Positions 31,501 through 46,500 are shown, counted from the stretch's first letter. The stretch: 64,000 nucleotides of DNA from Rugalucina vietnamica (GCA_964017185.1 OZ024871.1:23908488-23972487), one strand, 5' to 3'. The notes: generated from the sequence alone by a model not told the origin. Program-made: numbers and translations.

Positions 31501-34500
31501 ATCAATGACTTAGTTACATATATGTATGCATTTTATGACAGTTTAAATTTGGATACCAACACCAACTTACAGTTTGACTTCTTACCTATCAAAATTAAAA
31601 TGACTGAAGAAACACGAAGTTTTAAAGATCAAATGGATAGAAATATGGAAGCTTACTTCAATGATCAAAGGTTGAGACAAGCTCACAAAGCACAATTAAA
31701 ACGAAGTAGAATTTCAAGCATATCAATTGAAGAATCAAAGGCGGCATTAGGAAAAAAAAGGAAGAAAAATCGCATGGAGTATTATAAACTTTATAGAAGA
31801 AAATGTAGACAAATCACAGCATTCAAAGCTAAAGAAAAACAATCAAAGCAGACTGCTAGAGCAAATCCTGTTTTTAAGGCCAAGGAAACTGTGTACCAGT
31901 TGGAATCAAAGCAATCAGCAAGAAAAGACCCTGTCTTCAGAACAAAAGAAAAAATATCAAAGCAATATAGGAGAACCAATCCTGTTTTTAAGGCCAAAGA
32001 ATCTGTGTACCAGTTGGAATCAAAGCAATCAGCAAGAAAGGACCCTGTCTTCAGAACAAAAGAAAAAATATCAAAGCAATATAGGAGAACCAATCCTGTT
32101 TTTAAGGCCAAAGAAACTGTGTACCAGTTGGAATCGAAGCAATCAGCTAGAAAAGACCCTGGTTTCAAAACAAAAGAAAGAATAGCAAAGCAATCAGCAA
32201 GAAAAGACCCTGTCTTCAGAACAAAAGAAAGAATAGCAAAGCAATCTGTGAGAGCCAATCCTGATTTAAATGCCAAAGAAATTGTGTATCAGTTGGAATC
32301 GAAGCGAGCAGCCAGAAAAGACCCTGTATTTAAAGCAAAAGAAAGAGAATCAAAGCAATCTGCAAGGACAAATCAGGCATTCAAAACAAAGGAAAGGAAA
32401 TCAAAGCAAATAGCAAGGGAAAATCAGGCTTTTAGAGCACGTGAGCGAGTATACCAGAATGCATCTAAAAAGAAGGCAAGGGAAAACCCTTATATTCTTG
32501 AATGTGAGAGAATTAAGAAGCAACAAGTAAGGCAGGAAAAAAGAAAAATTGAAGATAATTCAGAGATAAATGTTCCTAGAAAAAGATGTAAGCATGACAC
32601 AGATACTGTTTCAAAACCTCATCATAAACATTTTGAAAATATTGAAAATGCTATCAAACAATTCCATTCAGATATCTCTATTGGACCTATATATGCTTGT
32701 TCATGTTGCCATCAGACATGGTTCAGGAAAAGTGTTTCAATGTTAAAGAACACCCATATTTCAGCAGAAAGTAAAAGACTCCATTGTACAGGTTTGACAT
32801 CTTTAAGAAATGAAGAATGGATTTGTCATACCTGCTTGAGTGCCCTGAAAGATAGTAAAATTCCAAAGTTATCAGTTGCTAATGGCATGAAATGGCCAGA
32901 CAAGCCTCCAGAGCTCAATTTACATCAGCTAGAAGAAAGGTTAATAGCCCTGCGTATCCCATTTATGCAGATTAGGGAATTGCCACGTGGTGGTCAATAT
33001 TCTTTGAAAGGAAATGTTATAAATGTACCTGTTGACATTCAGCCCACTATAAACTGTCTCCCAAGGCCAATGGATGAAAATTTTACAGTTGCCATCCAAC
33101 TGAAAAAGAAATTGTCATACAAGAAGGTGGATTTCAAAGAAAATGTAAGACCATTAAGAGTTTTGTCTGCATTACACTGGCTTATGAACAATAGCAAACT
33201 ATATAAAAATTCTGGCATAGTTATTAATGATAGCTGGTTTCAGGAAGTTACTGAAAGTGCTGAGGATACAGTCAGAGAATTTTTGGAAGTGTCAAAAGAG
33301 CAATCCACGGGTAGAAGTAGTACAGAAAATGAAAAGCAGGAACAAGATAAAAGTTGTGAAAATGCAATTGAAGAGGCTACTGACTATGAATCTGATCATT
33401 ACAGTGAGATTGATGTTAATGATCATGTTGGAAATATAGATACATTAGTGGATGATGCTGATATTGACAATAAATATGATAAAGTGTTCACTTTTGCACC
33501 AGGTGAAGGACAACATCCATTAAGCTTATATCAAGATCAAGAGGCTGAGTACTTATGCTTTCCAACAATATTTTGTGGCCAGACCCCGCCCAGCAAGGAT
33601 GAAAGGGTAGTGCCAGTTCATTACAGTGACATTGTAAAGTGGGAATTACGAAGTGTTGACAGGAGAGCTGCACAGTCAGTTCCCAATATATTCTTTAAAC
33701 ATAAAAAGCTACAGATGAAACAAATAAGTGACAAAGTCAACTTAGCCATTAGAAGGTGTAAAAAAAGAGGCCAAAAAATCACAGCAGCTGAAGCTAGAGA
33801 TTCCAATTATTTGGACAAACTTGTAAATCTTGATGAAGGTTACTATATATTTCGCCAGCTGCGAAATTCTCCAGCCTATTTGGAAATGCGCAAGAAAGAC
33901 ATTTTTGCAATGATTAGACAACTTTCCTTGCCTACTTGGTTTATGTCATTGTCAGCTGCTGATACTAGATGGACAGATCTGTTGAAGATGTTAGCAAAAT
34001 TGAATGATGGCACTGAATATTCTGAAAAGGAATTAGAAAAGCTAACTTGGCAACAGAAAACAAAGCTTGTCCAGAAAGACCCAGTTACATGTTCAAGGTA
34101 CTTTGATCATAGGGTACAAGAGTTCCTCAATACTATTCTAAAAAGCAGTTGTGAGCCAGTCGGAAAGGTACGTGACTATTTTTATAGAGTTGAGTTTCAG
34201 CAGCGTGGCTCTCCTCATATCCATATGCTTGTTTGGGTAGAAAATGCTCCAACTTTAGAAACAAACTCTGAAGAGGAAATAATTCAGTTTGTTGATCAGT
34301 ATCTAACATGCAGTAGTGATAATGAGAAGACAGCAGATCTTGTTAAACTTCAAAGTCACAAACATTCTAGAACCTGCAGAAAAAAGGGAAAACCAATATG
34401 TCGATTTGGATTTCCATTGCCACCATTGCCAAGAACTATGTTGTTGTACCCTCTTGAGGAGAATGTTGACAAGTACAAAAAGAAGAATACAGAGCTCCAA

Positions 34501-37500
34501 AAAGTGATGAATGAGTGTAAAGAAAATGAAGATATGACATTTAACGAATTTCTACAAAACATCGCTAAAATGGACTTTGAAGACTACATTTGTTGCATCA
34601 GAAGCTCTTTGAAAGCACCGAAGGTTTTCTTAAAACGTAAAACAAAGGAAATGAGGATAAATCCATTTAATGAAAACATACTTCTTGCCTGGAAAGCTAA
34701 TCTTGACATTCAGATTGTTCTTGAACCATATGGATGTGCTTCATATATAGTTGGTTATATAAGTAAATCACAAAGAGGAATGAGTGCACAACTTGATGCA
34801 GCAGCAAAAGAGGCTAGAAGAGGAAACCTTGACCTTAAAAAACAAGTCCGGCATATTGGGAATGTATTTTCAAACTGTGTGGAGGTTAGTGCTCAAGAGG
34901 CAGTTTATCTTGATCTGCAAATACCTTTGACAAAGTGCACAAGGGATATTGTTTTCATCAATACATCTATACCTGAAGAAAGAATCTTCCTGCTGAAGCC
35001 AAAAGCTGCTCTTGATGAACTTCCTGCTGAATCTACAGATATAGAATCAGAAAATGTCATACAGAGGTATTCTAAAAGACCAAGGCAGCTTGGGAAGTTT
35101 TGCCTGGCTGATTATGTTTCAAAGATTGATGTTATTTATCCGAAAGGAAATAAACTACCAGAGAAATTTGATGATACTAATGATGACGACAGTTTCGTCA
35201 GTAGCTCTGAAGATGAAGGTCATGAAAGTTTGGATGAAAGTGACACAAAAACTTCAGATTTGCTGTTCAAAGCAAAGAATGGAACAAAATACAAGAAAAG
35301 AAAAGTTCCAAGAATAATAAGGTATGTTAAATACAACCAGAAAAAGGATCCAGAAAATTACTTCAGAGAGCAGCTAATGCTTTTTGTACCTTGGCGAAAT
35401 GAACTAAAAGATTTAATTGGTTGTTTTGGCACATATGAAGCTCATTATAACTCTGTACAGACATCATTGATATCCAAAAGAAATGAATATGAGCATCATG
35501 CTGAAGAGCTTGAGCTTGCAAGGCAGATGATGGAAGCTGAGGAAAGGGACTATGATCAAATTGCACCAAATGCAGAGCAAGAAAATAGGGAGGCAGAAGA
35601 AGAAGGGTCAGGAGAATCAGAAAAGTTTGTTTGTTTTAACCCAAGTAGAGTTGTAGAGCAGAGACATTATGATATTGGAATAGAACTACAGTCAACTTGC
35701 TCAGTACCCCCAGTAGAAACTAACAGCATTTTATTACCAGAAGAAGAATACTTAGGACTACTCAGAAGTCTTAATTTGAGACAAAGAGAATTCTTTAATC
35801 ATATTGTGCACTGGATTAAGTGTAAAGATGAACCAGTCTACGCTTTCCTAACAGGAGGGGCAGGTGTTGGTAAATCAGTAGTGATTCGAGCACTTTATCA
35901 AAGTCTGTTCAGGATTTTGAATTTGAAAGATGGAGAAAATCCAGATGAAAAAAGAATTCTGCTGTGTGCGTACATGGGCTTTGCTGCATTTAATATTAGT
36001 GGCCAAACTATTTGCTCTGCATTTCACAGGAAAATGTATCAAAAGGGCACAAATCATCTTTCAGCTGATGAGTTAAATACATTCAGAATTAAGTACCGAC
36101 ATCTGAAAATTATCATTATTGATGAAATATCAATGGTAGGCAACATGACACTAAGCTTTATTGACACTCGCTTACAGCAGCTGATGGGAACAAAAGAAGT
36201 TTTTGGTGGTTTAAGTGTTATTGCTGTTGGGGATCTTTTCCAGCTTAAGCCAGTAGGTGATTACTTGATATGTCTTGATTTGAAAAAGGGAGCATCTTCA
36301 CTGGGAAGGAACTTATGGAAAGAGCTCTTTACGATGTACGAATTGGTTGATATCATGAGACAGAAAGACGATCTAGCATTTGCACAGTTATTAAATCGAC
36401 TTCGATTGAATGAAATGACAGAGGAAGACAAACAAAAGCTGCAGACCCGTGTTGTTGACCGTGAAACTGGTGACTATCCAAAGGATGCCCTTCATTTGTT
36501 TGCTATGAATTGTTATGTAGACAAACACAATGACACTATTTTGAGTCAGTTGCCTGGAGAAAAGTTTGTGATTCCATGCCATGACAGTGTTGTCTCAGCA
36601 AACATTCCTGCCAGCAGGCACCAGTCCTTGATTGATAATCTCCCAAAGGACTATGGACAAACAGGCCAGCTAAAGAAATCATTGACTGTAGTTGTTGGAA
36701 TGATTGTTGTTCATACAGCTAATGTAGATGTAGAAGATGGTTTAACTAATGGTGCTACTGGTGTAGTAAAACATGTTGACTTCAGGTGGATGGAAGGAAC
36801 TAACCGTCCTAGCATTATTTGGGTATTGTTTGATGACCCTCGGGTTGGTAGAGCAACACGTGAGAAAAACAAGAAATTCTACAATTCAAGCATTCATTCA
36901 GACTGGACACCTGTATTTGAAACACAACGAACATTTATAGTGAACTACAAAACATTTCAGAGAAGCCAGTTCCCAGTGACACCAGCTTCAGGTAAAACAG
37001 TCTGGAAAGCTGAAGGTGCAACAGTTGACAAGGTAGTTGTTGATTTGTCCCAGATTGTAACAAAGAAAATACCACACGTTCACTATGTTGCATTTAGTAG
37101 AGTGAAAAAGCTGGAAGATTTATATATACTGAATATGAATGAAGCTGCTATGGCGCTAGATGATGATGTGACTATAGAGATGCAAAGGCTACGCACAGAT
37201 GCTGCCTTAGAACTGTGTTATGTTCCTCTGTATAAAATCGGATCAGACAAAACCAAAATTGCATTCAACAATGCTAGATCCTTGCATAAACATTATAAGG
37301 ATGTCCAATTTGAACCAAATGTGTTGGCAGCAGATATCATTGGATTTGCTGAAACAAGGTTATGTAGTAGGGATGAAAATGTACATTTTGCCCTGAAACG
37401 GTTCAGACTTATTAGACTTGATGACACAGTAAAAGAGACAAACAACAGACCATATCATGGACTTGCATTGTATGTAAAGGAGTACTTGCAGATTCAGAAA

Positions 37501-40500
37501 GTTGTTAAAATGCAATGCAAGTCATTTGAATTCATATTCACTAACACTTTCAGCATTCAACGAAGTTATGTTCAAGTTGTTGTGTTGTACAAATACCCAA
37601 AAAGTTCACAGACAGATTTTAGAAAAGATCTTAATTGTCATCTTAGGCCTGTTATTGATCTGAATGCTAAATTAGTCATATTAGGTGACTTCAACATACA
37701 GATAGATGGTACCAGTACAGGGTTTGTGGATTTTGTGGAGACATTATTTGGGTGTATGCAGCAAATCAAGCAATGTACAACGGACTCTGGATCAGTACTA
37801 GATTTGATATTTTCAAATTCTGAAGGGCTTTGTGATGTCATTGAGGCTTATTGGTCTGATCATAAACTAATATATTGTGCCATAGACAAATAGATATTCA
37901 AATGAATGATGCTGAACATGAATGAAGTTATGAAGTACAAAAATCAGAATAAAGATAGCACCCTCAAGTTACATGGCAACTTTACAACTCGGCAAGAACA
38001 TGGAAATTTAAATGAGCTAAATACATGTATTGTTGTTGACTAGGACTAGCAACTAAAATTGCTTTGTCTCAGTATTACTAAAATCTTCCGAATTGTATGT
38101 CATTTCAGAGTAGAATTGAGAATTTTGGTCTTTGTGGAAATCATTAAAAATGTAGGCGTAACCCCACTAGGAATTGAATCAGGTGGTTTAGCTTATTATT
38201 GGGGTTGCCACCTTTTTTTTTTCTGTTTAATTTTTTTCTCTCTCTCTGTTTAAGTGTAACATTACATCCAATCATATTCATTTCAGTCATTTTTTGGCAC
38301 TATGGTGAGTTCTTACAATTAGTTCACAGTGGCATACTTAATGTTCTGTATCAGTAATGAATTATTTTTGAATTGAGGCTTAATTACTGCTCTTAAAGGA
38401 TCTCAGCTTTACTTTTTTACTCCCTGAATAGGGAGTGTGGAGGCTCAGTAGTAGACCTTAGAACTGGAGCGAGAGCCATCTCTTTGAGGTGTCATATATT
38501 TGTAGAAGAAGCTGTAATCACCAAAGTATTGGTCTAGTACTTATGAAGTAGTTGTTCTATTTAGGCATAACTGAAAAGATTTTGAGAGAGACATTAAACC
38601 TCAACTCTAACCAAAACAAAGAACAAAATAATTCTTTTATCATTATTGTTACATTTAGGCTGTAAAAAGTATCATAAAGTTATGTATTATTAATAGCAAA
38701 TTTCACTATGGTAAAATGCAGTAACTGTTGTTATAGTGATATATATAATTTGTGTATAAAGAACATGTAAAAATACATGTATTCTCAAACAAGATGTTAG
38801 AATTAAAGAGACTGTGACTATAACATATGATTTGAGTAGAATCTCAAATATGCAGTATATTACTTTTTTTTAATAACATTGAAGCAGGCAGTTAGATGCA
38901 TTGTGAAAATTTCATTGTAATGATATGGTGATAACTGATGTAACAAGTGCTATATAGTTTTATATTTGTTTTATAAATTTTTGGCAAGAGGATATGCTTT
39001 TCACTATATATTAATGCAAATTATGCAATGTTTTGTAAAAAGACATTATTGCAATATATTGATAAACAGTTAGTGGGAGTGGTCTTTTTTATTGTAAAGA
39101 TTCTGTACATTAGTGAATGGTTGTATTGCTTCACAAAAGCATAGTGACTTAGAGTTTGATTCTGTGTTGATAATGTACATAAATACTGGTCAAAAGTATT
39201 TATTATTTACAATTATGTATATAATTTAAACAAAAATGAACATTATGCTGGATTGAATGAATATTAGAAATATACTATCAGTACATATATTTCATTTTGT
39301 TTAAACTGTCATACAATCTTAATTTTATTGACAAGTTTATAAACATATTGCCCATTAAAAATGTGTCATTATTTGTCCTATTCTCTATGATGTAGTCTTG
39401 TATTGTTAATAGATTGTGTAAAACTATACATTTACAATGATTTTACAAGGTATCTATTTAAGCCACAGAAATTTTACATGCATAAGTCCAGACTTGGAAT
39501 GTTTTCTAACTGTTAATGTTATAGACACAGTCTCATTACTTCTACATCTACAATAAGATACTAGATTACCCAAGATTATTAAGATTCATGATTAAGTTTC
39601 TTCATCTTTTATAATCACCTTTTAAATTGTTGTCATTAGATTATAGTAGCCCTTATCATGTAGTATCTTTGTGTTTTATTTAAAAATAAGTGTCTAAAGT
39701 AAATACATTTTGATAGATGAACTATAAGATTCAGTGTACTGTAGTTCAATGAATAAAAAATATTAGAAAGCGACACTAGTTGTGTTTTCACTGAAACTCC
39801 TTTTGCAGCAACTAATTTTGCTTACCTGTGTAGTACCGTTAAAATGATGACAGTTGGTTGATTCTGACCTATTGATTACAAAGTTGGGTATGGCAGGACA
39901 GAGAAGTAGAAGGCATTAAAGCTATGATCAAGAACTGGCACAATGAGAACAAAGTCTCACAAAATCCCATATGGGAAACAACCAAATTTACAAAAACAGG
40001 TACTGGTTAAAGAGAACATAGTATAATAAGCAGAGTTAAATGTAGTAGCTATTTCCTTAAAGGTGGCCAAAATCCATACCAAAACATAGAATAGATAGAA
40101 CTACTGCTGAACTACTATCTTTGAATGCTCAGCAATATATTTTACTGTTATTGGGCTTTAATTAGTTTTGAGAGGCGCCTAACACTGCGCTCGAAATCAA
40201 AGGAGGCACCAAGTGGTAATTAAGGTAAATGGTTTCATCAGATTTGGTCAGTTGATTTCATTTAAGTTTTATATTCCACTCAAGAGCTAAAAGCAAAACC
40301 TTCTTTTAAAGCCTTATCAGAAAAACTGGAGAAGCCTGGGATCGAATCCAGGATCCTGAGGAGTAGCTTAACCAACATTCTACAGAGGCTTTGGGTGCAC
40401 CAGAATGTCCTCCCGGAACAGGCGATAGCTATCTATTAGGGTCTTATATGAGCATTTACAGGACCAATGGTCCTCTGGTATAAATCATGACCTTGGGTTG

Positions 40501-43500
40501 AAATTGACCTACGAAACTGTTGATTAAAACAGAAAGGTCAAATATTGCGGTGCATTCCTATACCAGAATGGACCGGAATGGACCTGATTGCCGAAATGGA
40601 CTACTGGAATGGACATTTATATGTGTCATTGAGTACTTTTCATTTGGTTTTCGAGGACAGACTGGCCTAGAATATATACATACAGTGATAAGTTATAGAA
40701 TTTAACGATAATTAGTTAAATTGTGTTCCTTACGGTCGGGTAGCCTGGGTCAGGTGCCCATATATGGTTATATAGGTCCCCGTCACAGTGCCAGCACATT
40801 TTACTCATTTCTACTTCTATATATATCCATATGTTTGCTATAGAACAACCACTGGTGATCTCTATATATTTCAATCAAAGAAACCTATGAACAGTGGCCC
40901 TATCCCAGACCCCACCTCTGAGCTTCCCTAACCACCCTGGGAAGTAAATTTTGCTATACTTAGATGAATTTTATCTGATGCAAACTACTCATACGACTAC
41001 AGAAGTACATTTTATGCAAGTAAATACATTAAAAGCACCCAGAGCCATAGCATAATGTCCATTCCGGTAGTCCATTCCGGTAATTATGTCCATTCTGGTA
41101 AATGAACGCACCCTAAATATTGCCAGAAAGATCTGAAAGTTGGTAGAGACAGACAGTCTATAGAGTTAATAATTATGTGAGTATTTAAGGTCAAGTTTAC
41201 ATTTTACGTTAATTGACTAATATTGCCTTAGCCAAAGGTCATTGATCAAAGACAAAATCTCAGGTGAGCGATATCAGGACCATTGGTCCTCTGGTTCCAT
41301 TTTTCAATGAAATTTCTCTATGCAAACAGAATAGCCCCAGACAGGACTTTGCTGTCTGGCGACACATCTGGGGCTAAACTGTTTGCCTATGTTCCATAAA
41401 TAGGATGCCAAGCTTATATGAGTTTAACATATTTTTAAATAGTTCGTTCAAGTTGAGATATATAAACTTAACACAACCAACACTTAAACTTTCATTCTAT
41501 GATACTATACATCAAATAATGCAGGAAATGTTTAAACTTACTTAGAAAATTGTTTGCCTTGTATGCAAAGTTGAATTGATCAGTGCATCTATCAATGGTT
41601 TGATGTCATTTTCAGCTCAACATAAATTTCATTGCAGTTAAGTCAGTTAAAGACACTGGAAGCCAGAAAGAAGACAATACAGGCTAAACTAGAAGGAAGA
41701 TTGCCCCTGTCAGACAAAGGTTAGTGAATGAATTGAGCCGCGACGCGAGAAAACCGGTCTTCGGGATTTCCGACCAGGTCCGACACAAACCGGGCTGTAC
41801 AGTCTCAGAAGCAGGCTAGAAGCTTGAAATTTCGGATATAAGAAGAAGAGGAAATATACTATCCGTGTAGCGAAAACAAAGGCGCTGATAACCGCGAAGC
41901 TGATCTGCGCCTTTGTTTTCGCCTAGGCAAAAATCCGGTTTTCTCACGATGTGGCTCAATTAAAGATGTTTCAAAAGTTTTCAGAGCAGCCTCTTCTTTA
42001 CACATGCTTTGCAAATACAAGAGCCGCCTCGTGAGAAAACCAACATTATGATTTCTGTAAAGGTCCGACACAAATCAGGCTGTACAGTCACAGAAGCAGA
42101 TTAGAAGCTTATAATTTCGGATTTAAAAAGAAGAGGGAGTGTACTAACCATGTAGCGAAAACAAAGGGGCTGATCAGCTACTCGTTTACCCTGAAGGTGA
42201 TCTGCGTCTTTGTTCTCGCATATGCAGATTGTTGGTTTTCCCTTGAGGTGGCTCATCCTGAGGATTTTCTGTCTTTGCATATTTGTAGCATACATGTAGG
42301 TATACCATGGAATAAGACTTACCAAACTTAGACATATGTTTTGTGACCAAAATCTGACATCTGTCTTGCCATCTCTATTTCAGATTGCAGCGAGCTACTA
42401 GGTCTTGGTACCTCAGGTGACTCTGAGCGAGACAGAATGATAAAAACTGGCGAAATGACACCATTCGGCACGGTTGTGAGACAAGAACAAGAAACTACAG
42501 ATGAGGCACCAGAGCCAAAACCATCTGACGCTTCTAAGTCAAAAGATATATCAAACCTAGACAAGCAGTCTGTCGCTGACAATCAAGTTAAGGAAGATGA
42601 ACATTTGTCTAAACAAACCAATGGTGCACATGGTTTTGACGACGATGACCTGTATGATGCAGAGATCGAGGAACCTGGTAGCCATAGCGACAGGGACAAT
42701 GAGTGGTTGCCTAGTGACCAGGATAAGGGTAGTCATAGCAACGAGGAAGAAATGGCAGTTGATGTGACGGGAGCCAGAGGTGAGCTTGTAATTTAGATAA
42801 AATAAGCTTCTGTGAAAATACTAATTTTCTTGGATGACTTTCCATACTTATTGAGGCGTGTGTAGTTGATAAGATTTTCTGATTGGTGCATACGGAGAAC
42901 TTACTAAAATTAACTTTGCCTTGAGCAAGTCATATTTCTTTAAATCCTGATGTTATGGTCACAGTTGATCAACTCAGTACACAATAAAAATGATACCTTT
43001 GAATGGCAATGCTTTCAGTCTTGCTTATTAGGCTAAGGCAGATTTTCTCTTCATTTCATTTAAATTTTGTCTGTTTAGATATCAAACCAAGGAAGAAGCA
43101 TAAGAAAAAAGGGCACCTGCCCACTCACCAGCGCCCAGTTTACCACAGTGATGGAGAGGGAGAGGAGGATGAAAACAGTACACCCACCAGCATCCCCGGG
43201 GTGAGGAAATACAGAGATGATGGCAATGAGGATTTCTATGACGAAAGAATGGAGTGAGTAAAGATTGTTGTACCATAGTCTCAGGGAGGGGGTAGTTATA
43301 CGATGGGGGTAGATGGATAGTGGTGAAGATGAAATCAGCCTGTAGCATAACAACAGAATTTTGTATGCATTGATGCCCTGTTCCTATAGTAATGATTAAA
43401 ATTCAGACAAACAAAGTTTGAGAGGCTCATATTACGTAGTTTTGAGTGCAATGTACAATTTCTTTCAGGAAGTTTCAATACTCGGAGCGTCGTAAACAGA

Positions 43501-46500
43501 AAATGCGTGAAGCCGGGCAGCTGAGTGAATCTGACGATGACGAAGAATTTGATGGAGGCATGAAAGTGCCATCCAGAATTTGGTCCAAACTCTATAAGTA
43601 GGTCATAGTTGCACTGCATAGAAAGACTTTAAAGATTTCATTGAGAACACAGATTTAGAACTGATATTAAAACAGAAACAATAGAAAAGCTTACATTTAG
43701 TTTAAAAATCCAATTTGCGGATCAAATACATGAAATCAGAGATTGGATCAGTTCTTTTTGAAAGTTTTTTATATTTAATACATTACAGCAATTTCTTTAC
43801 CATTACTATTACATACTTTTTTTTTGTCATTACCATTACTTTAACTTGAGCCTTCCCATGAGAAAATCAACAATGTGGTTTCCGACCAGGTTTGACGCAA
43901 ACCGGGCTGTATAGTCACAGAAGATGGTTAGAGGCTGGAAATTTGTGTATTTAAGTAGAAGAGGGATTTTACTATCCTTGTAGCGAAAACAAAGGTGCTG
44001 ATGAAGCTGGTCTGTGCCTTTGTTTTCACCCAAGCATTTAGTTTGTTTTCTTATGCAGTGGCTCACTTTATAAAAATGGGCAGTAACAGTTCTTGCATGT
44101 TTGTTAGTATCTCTTGTGATATTCGTTATGCCTCTAGTCTTTCATGTCTGTGTGTCTTAGGTACCAGAAGACATGTGTTAAGTGGTTATGGGAACTTCAC
44201 TGCCAGGAAGCAGGGGGTATTGTGGGAGATGAGATGGGTCTCGGCAAAACCATACAGATGATCGCCTTCCTTGCTGGGCTAAAGTATTCCAGGCTGAGAA
44301 ATAGTAACTTCCCGTAAGCAAATATTTTATGACTTTGTGAAGTGCCAGTTAAGTTTCAGTAAAAAAATAAAGATCAGACTATACACAAAATACAAATGAG
44401 CCGCCTCGTGGGAAAACCAACAATGTGGTTTCCGAACAGGTCTGACACAAACCGGCCTGTCCAGTCACAGAAGCAGGCTAGAAGCTTGAAACTTTGGAGT
44501 TAAAGAGAAGAGGAATTGTACTATCCGAGTAGCGAAAACAAAGGCGCTGATCAGCTTCGCGGTTACCGCGAAGCTGATCTGCGTCTTTGTTTTCGCCTAT
44601 GCAGATTGCTGGTTTTCCCATGAGGCGGCTCAAATAAAGATCAGATTATGCACAAAATACAAATGAACCAGGAGTTTCACTCAGAAAGCTAATTAATACA
44701 CTTCAGAACAGATATGTGTCATACTTTCAAAATACATGTACTGCTTGACGACTCCACAAATAATATATCAAAATTCATTTCCAAATATTTCTCTAGTGAA
44801 TTCAAACTTATTTTTCTCTACACTTTTTGCTGGACAAATTTTTAGCTCACCTGAGCCGAAGGCTCACTGGTGAGCTTATAGTATAGTGGTCGAGCCGGCG
44901 TCCGTGCGTCGTCCGTCGTTTTTGTTGTCGTCAACATTTTCAAACGACTTCTCCTCTGAAGCTGCCAGGCCGAATCTTTTCATATTTCACATATAGCATC
45001 TACAGGTGAGGGGAACGAATATTTGTGTTTTTTATTTTGATCGGATAAGAACTCTGGTTGCTATGGCAACTTATGCTTCCCATAGACTTATAATGGAAAA
45101 AAGTGAAAATTGCCAGTTTTTGCTGTCTTGTTGGAGATATTTGAATTTTGTTTTTGCAGAAATGTTTATTGAGTAGTCCTCTACGTTTCATGTGACTGTC
45201 CTAATCCTTCATTTTGATTGGTTGCAGGGGCCCCATATAGGGCAAAATTTCGAAAAACATTCAAAAATCTTCTTCTCAGAAATCGTCAAGGGGATGAAGC
45301 CTATACTTTGTATACATGTTCCTGACAGTGGTCTCTACATAATTTGTGTTTTTTATTCCAGGCGGATAAGAACTCTGATTGCTATGGCAACTTAAAGTTT
45401 CCATGGACTTACAATGGGAAAAGTGGAAATCGGCTATTTTTCTGCTAAAATTGCAGACATTTGAATTTTGTTTTTGCAGAAATGTTTATTGAGTAGTGTT
45501 TGACGTTTCTTGCGAGTTTTGTCCTAATCCTTTATTTTGATTGGTTGCTGGGGCCCCATAAAGGGCAAAATTTTGAAAAAAAAAAACATGCAAAAATCTT
45601 CTCCTCAGAAACTGTCGAGTGGATGAATCCTGTACTTTGTGTACATGTTCCTGACAGTAGCCATTATATAATTTGTGTTTTTTATTCCAGTCGGATAAGA
45701 ACTCTGGTTGCTATGGTAACTTTAAGTTTCCATAGACTTATAATGGGAAAAGTGGAAATTAGCTATTTTTTGAAAACTATTGCAGCCTGAGACCTGAAAA
45801 GTGGTAGATGCAAACAACTAATGGATTAGATGAAGGTATATGATTAATTTAGGTCAAGGTCATCTCTTGACCTTGGCCGGTCTGTCGTCCATACGCACTT
45901 TTCAAAGATTTTTTTCTCTGAAACCACTTGGCAAATCAAAGCCAAATTTTATATGAAGCATCTATAGGAAGTGGGAACCAATGTGTATATAAATAATCCA
46001 GGTCACATGACCAAGATGGCCGCCATGCCCATATATGGTAAAAACCTTAAAATATCTTCTTCTCCAGAACCGGTGAACCAATTTCAACAAAACTTTTCAT
46101 GAAGTATGGATGACTCAAGTACTACAACATATATATAAAACATGACCCTGTGGTGACCTTGACCTATTTTATGGCAAGGTCAGCATAGGTCATCAATGCA
46201 TTTGAATGGGGAAAGCTTTTAAAATGTCATTTTAAGTGAAAGTCTTGCAGGAAATGGGCAGTAGGACTGAAATTTAATGATTCTGAAAAAAAAAAATGCA
46301 CCCCAGAGGCTCATCTGCCTTTAAAATGTTATTTGAAGGAGAAAATCAGCAGGAAATTTGCAAATGGACAGAATATTGATTATTCTGAAGAAAAAAAAAA
46401 TGGCGCAAGGGCTTCATCTACCCCTGCACTGGGGTTAAATACCATAATATTCAAATATGTTTATTGGTATATGAAGCAGATCTCAGGTGAGCGTTTACAG

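Noticed and set aside
31791..32276. Minus-strand open frame with repeated LALKTG-type units
   Set aside because: It is the antisense shadow of the Helentron's internal repeats.
26372..41637. In-frame CSB-Helentron fusion protein by analogy with human CSB-PGBD3
   Set aside because: The only good acceptor near the Helentron start gives an immediate stop in the exon 3 phase, so no in-frame fusion is predicted from sequence.
41616..41637. Earlier acceptor for ERCC6 exon 4 (ttttcag)
   Set aside because: It would add residues unlike CSB. The attgcag acceptor at 41637 is nearer the conserved coil and fits the phase.
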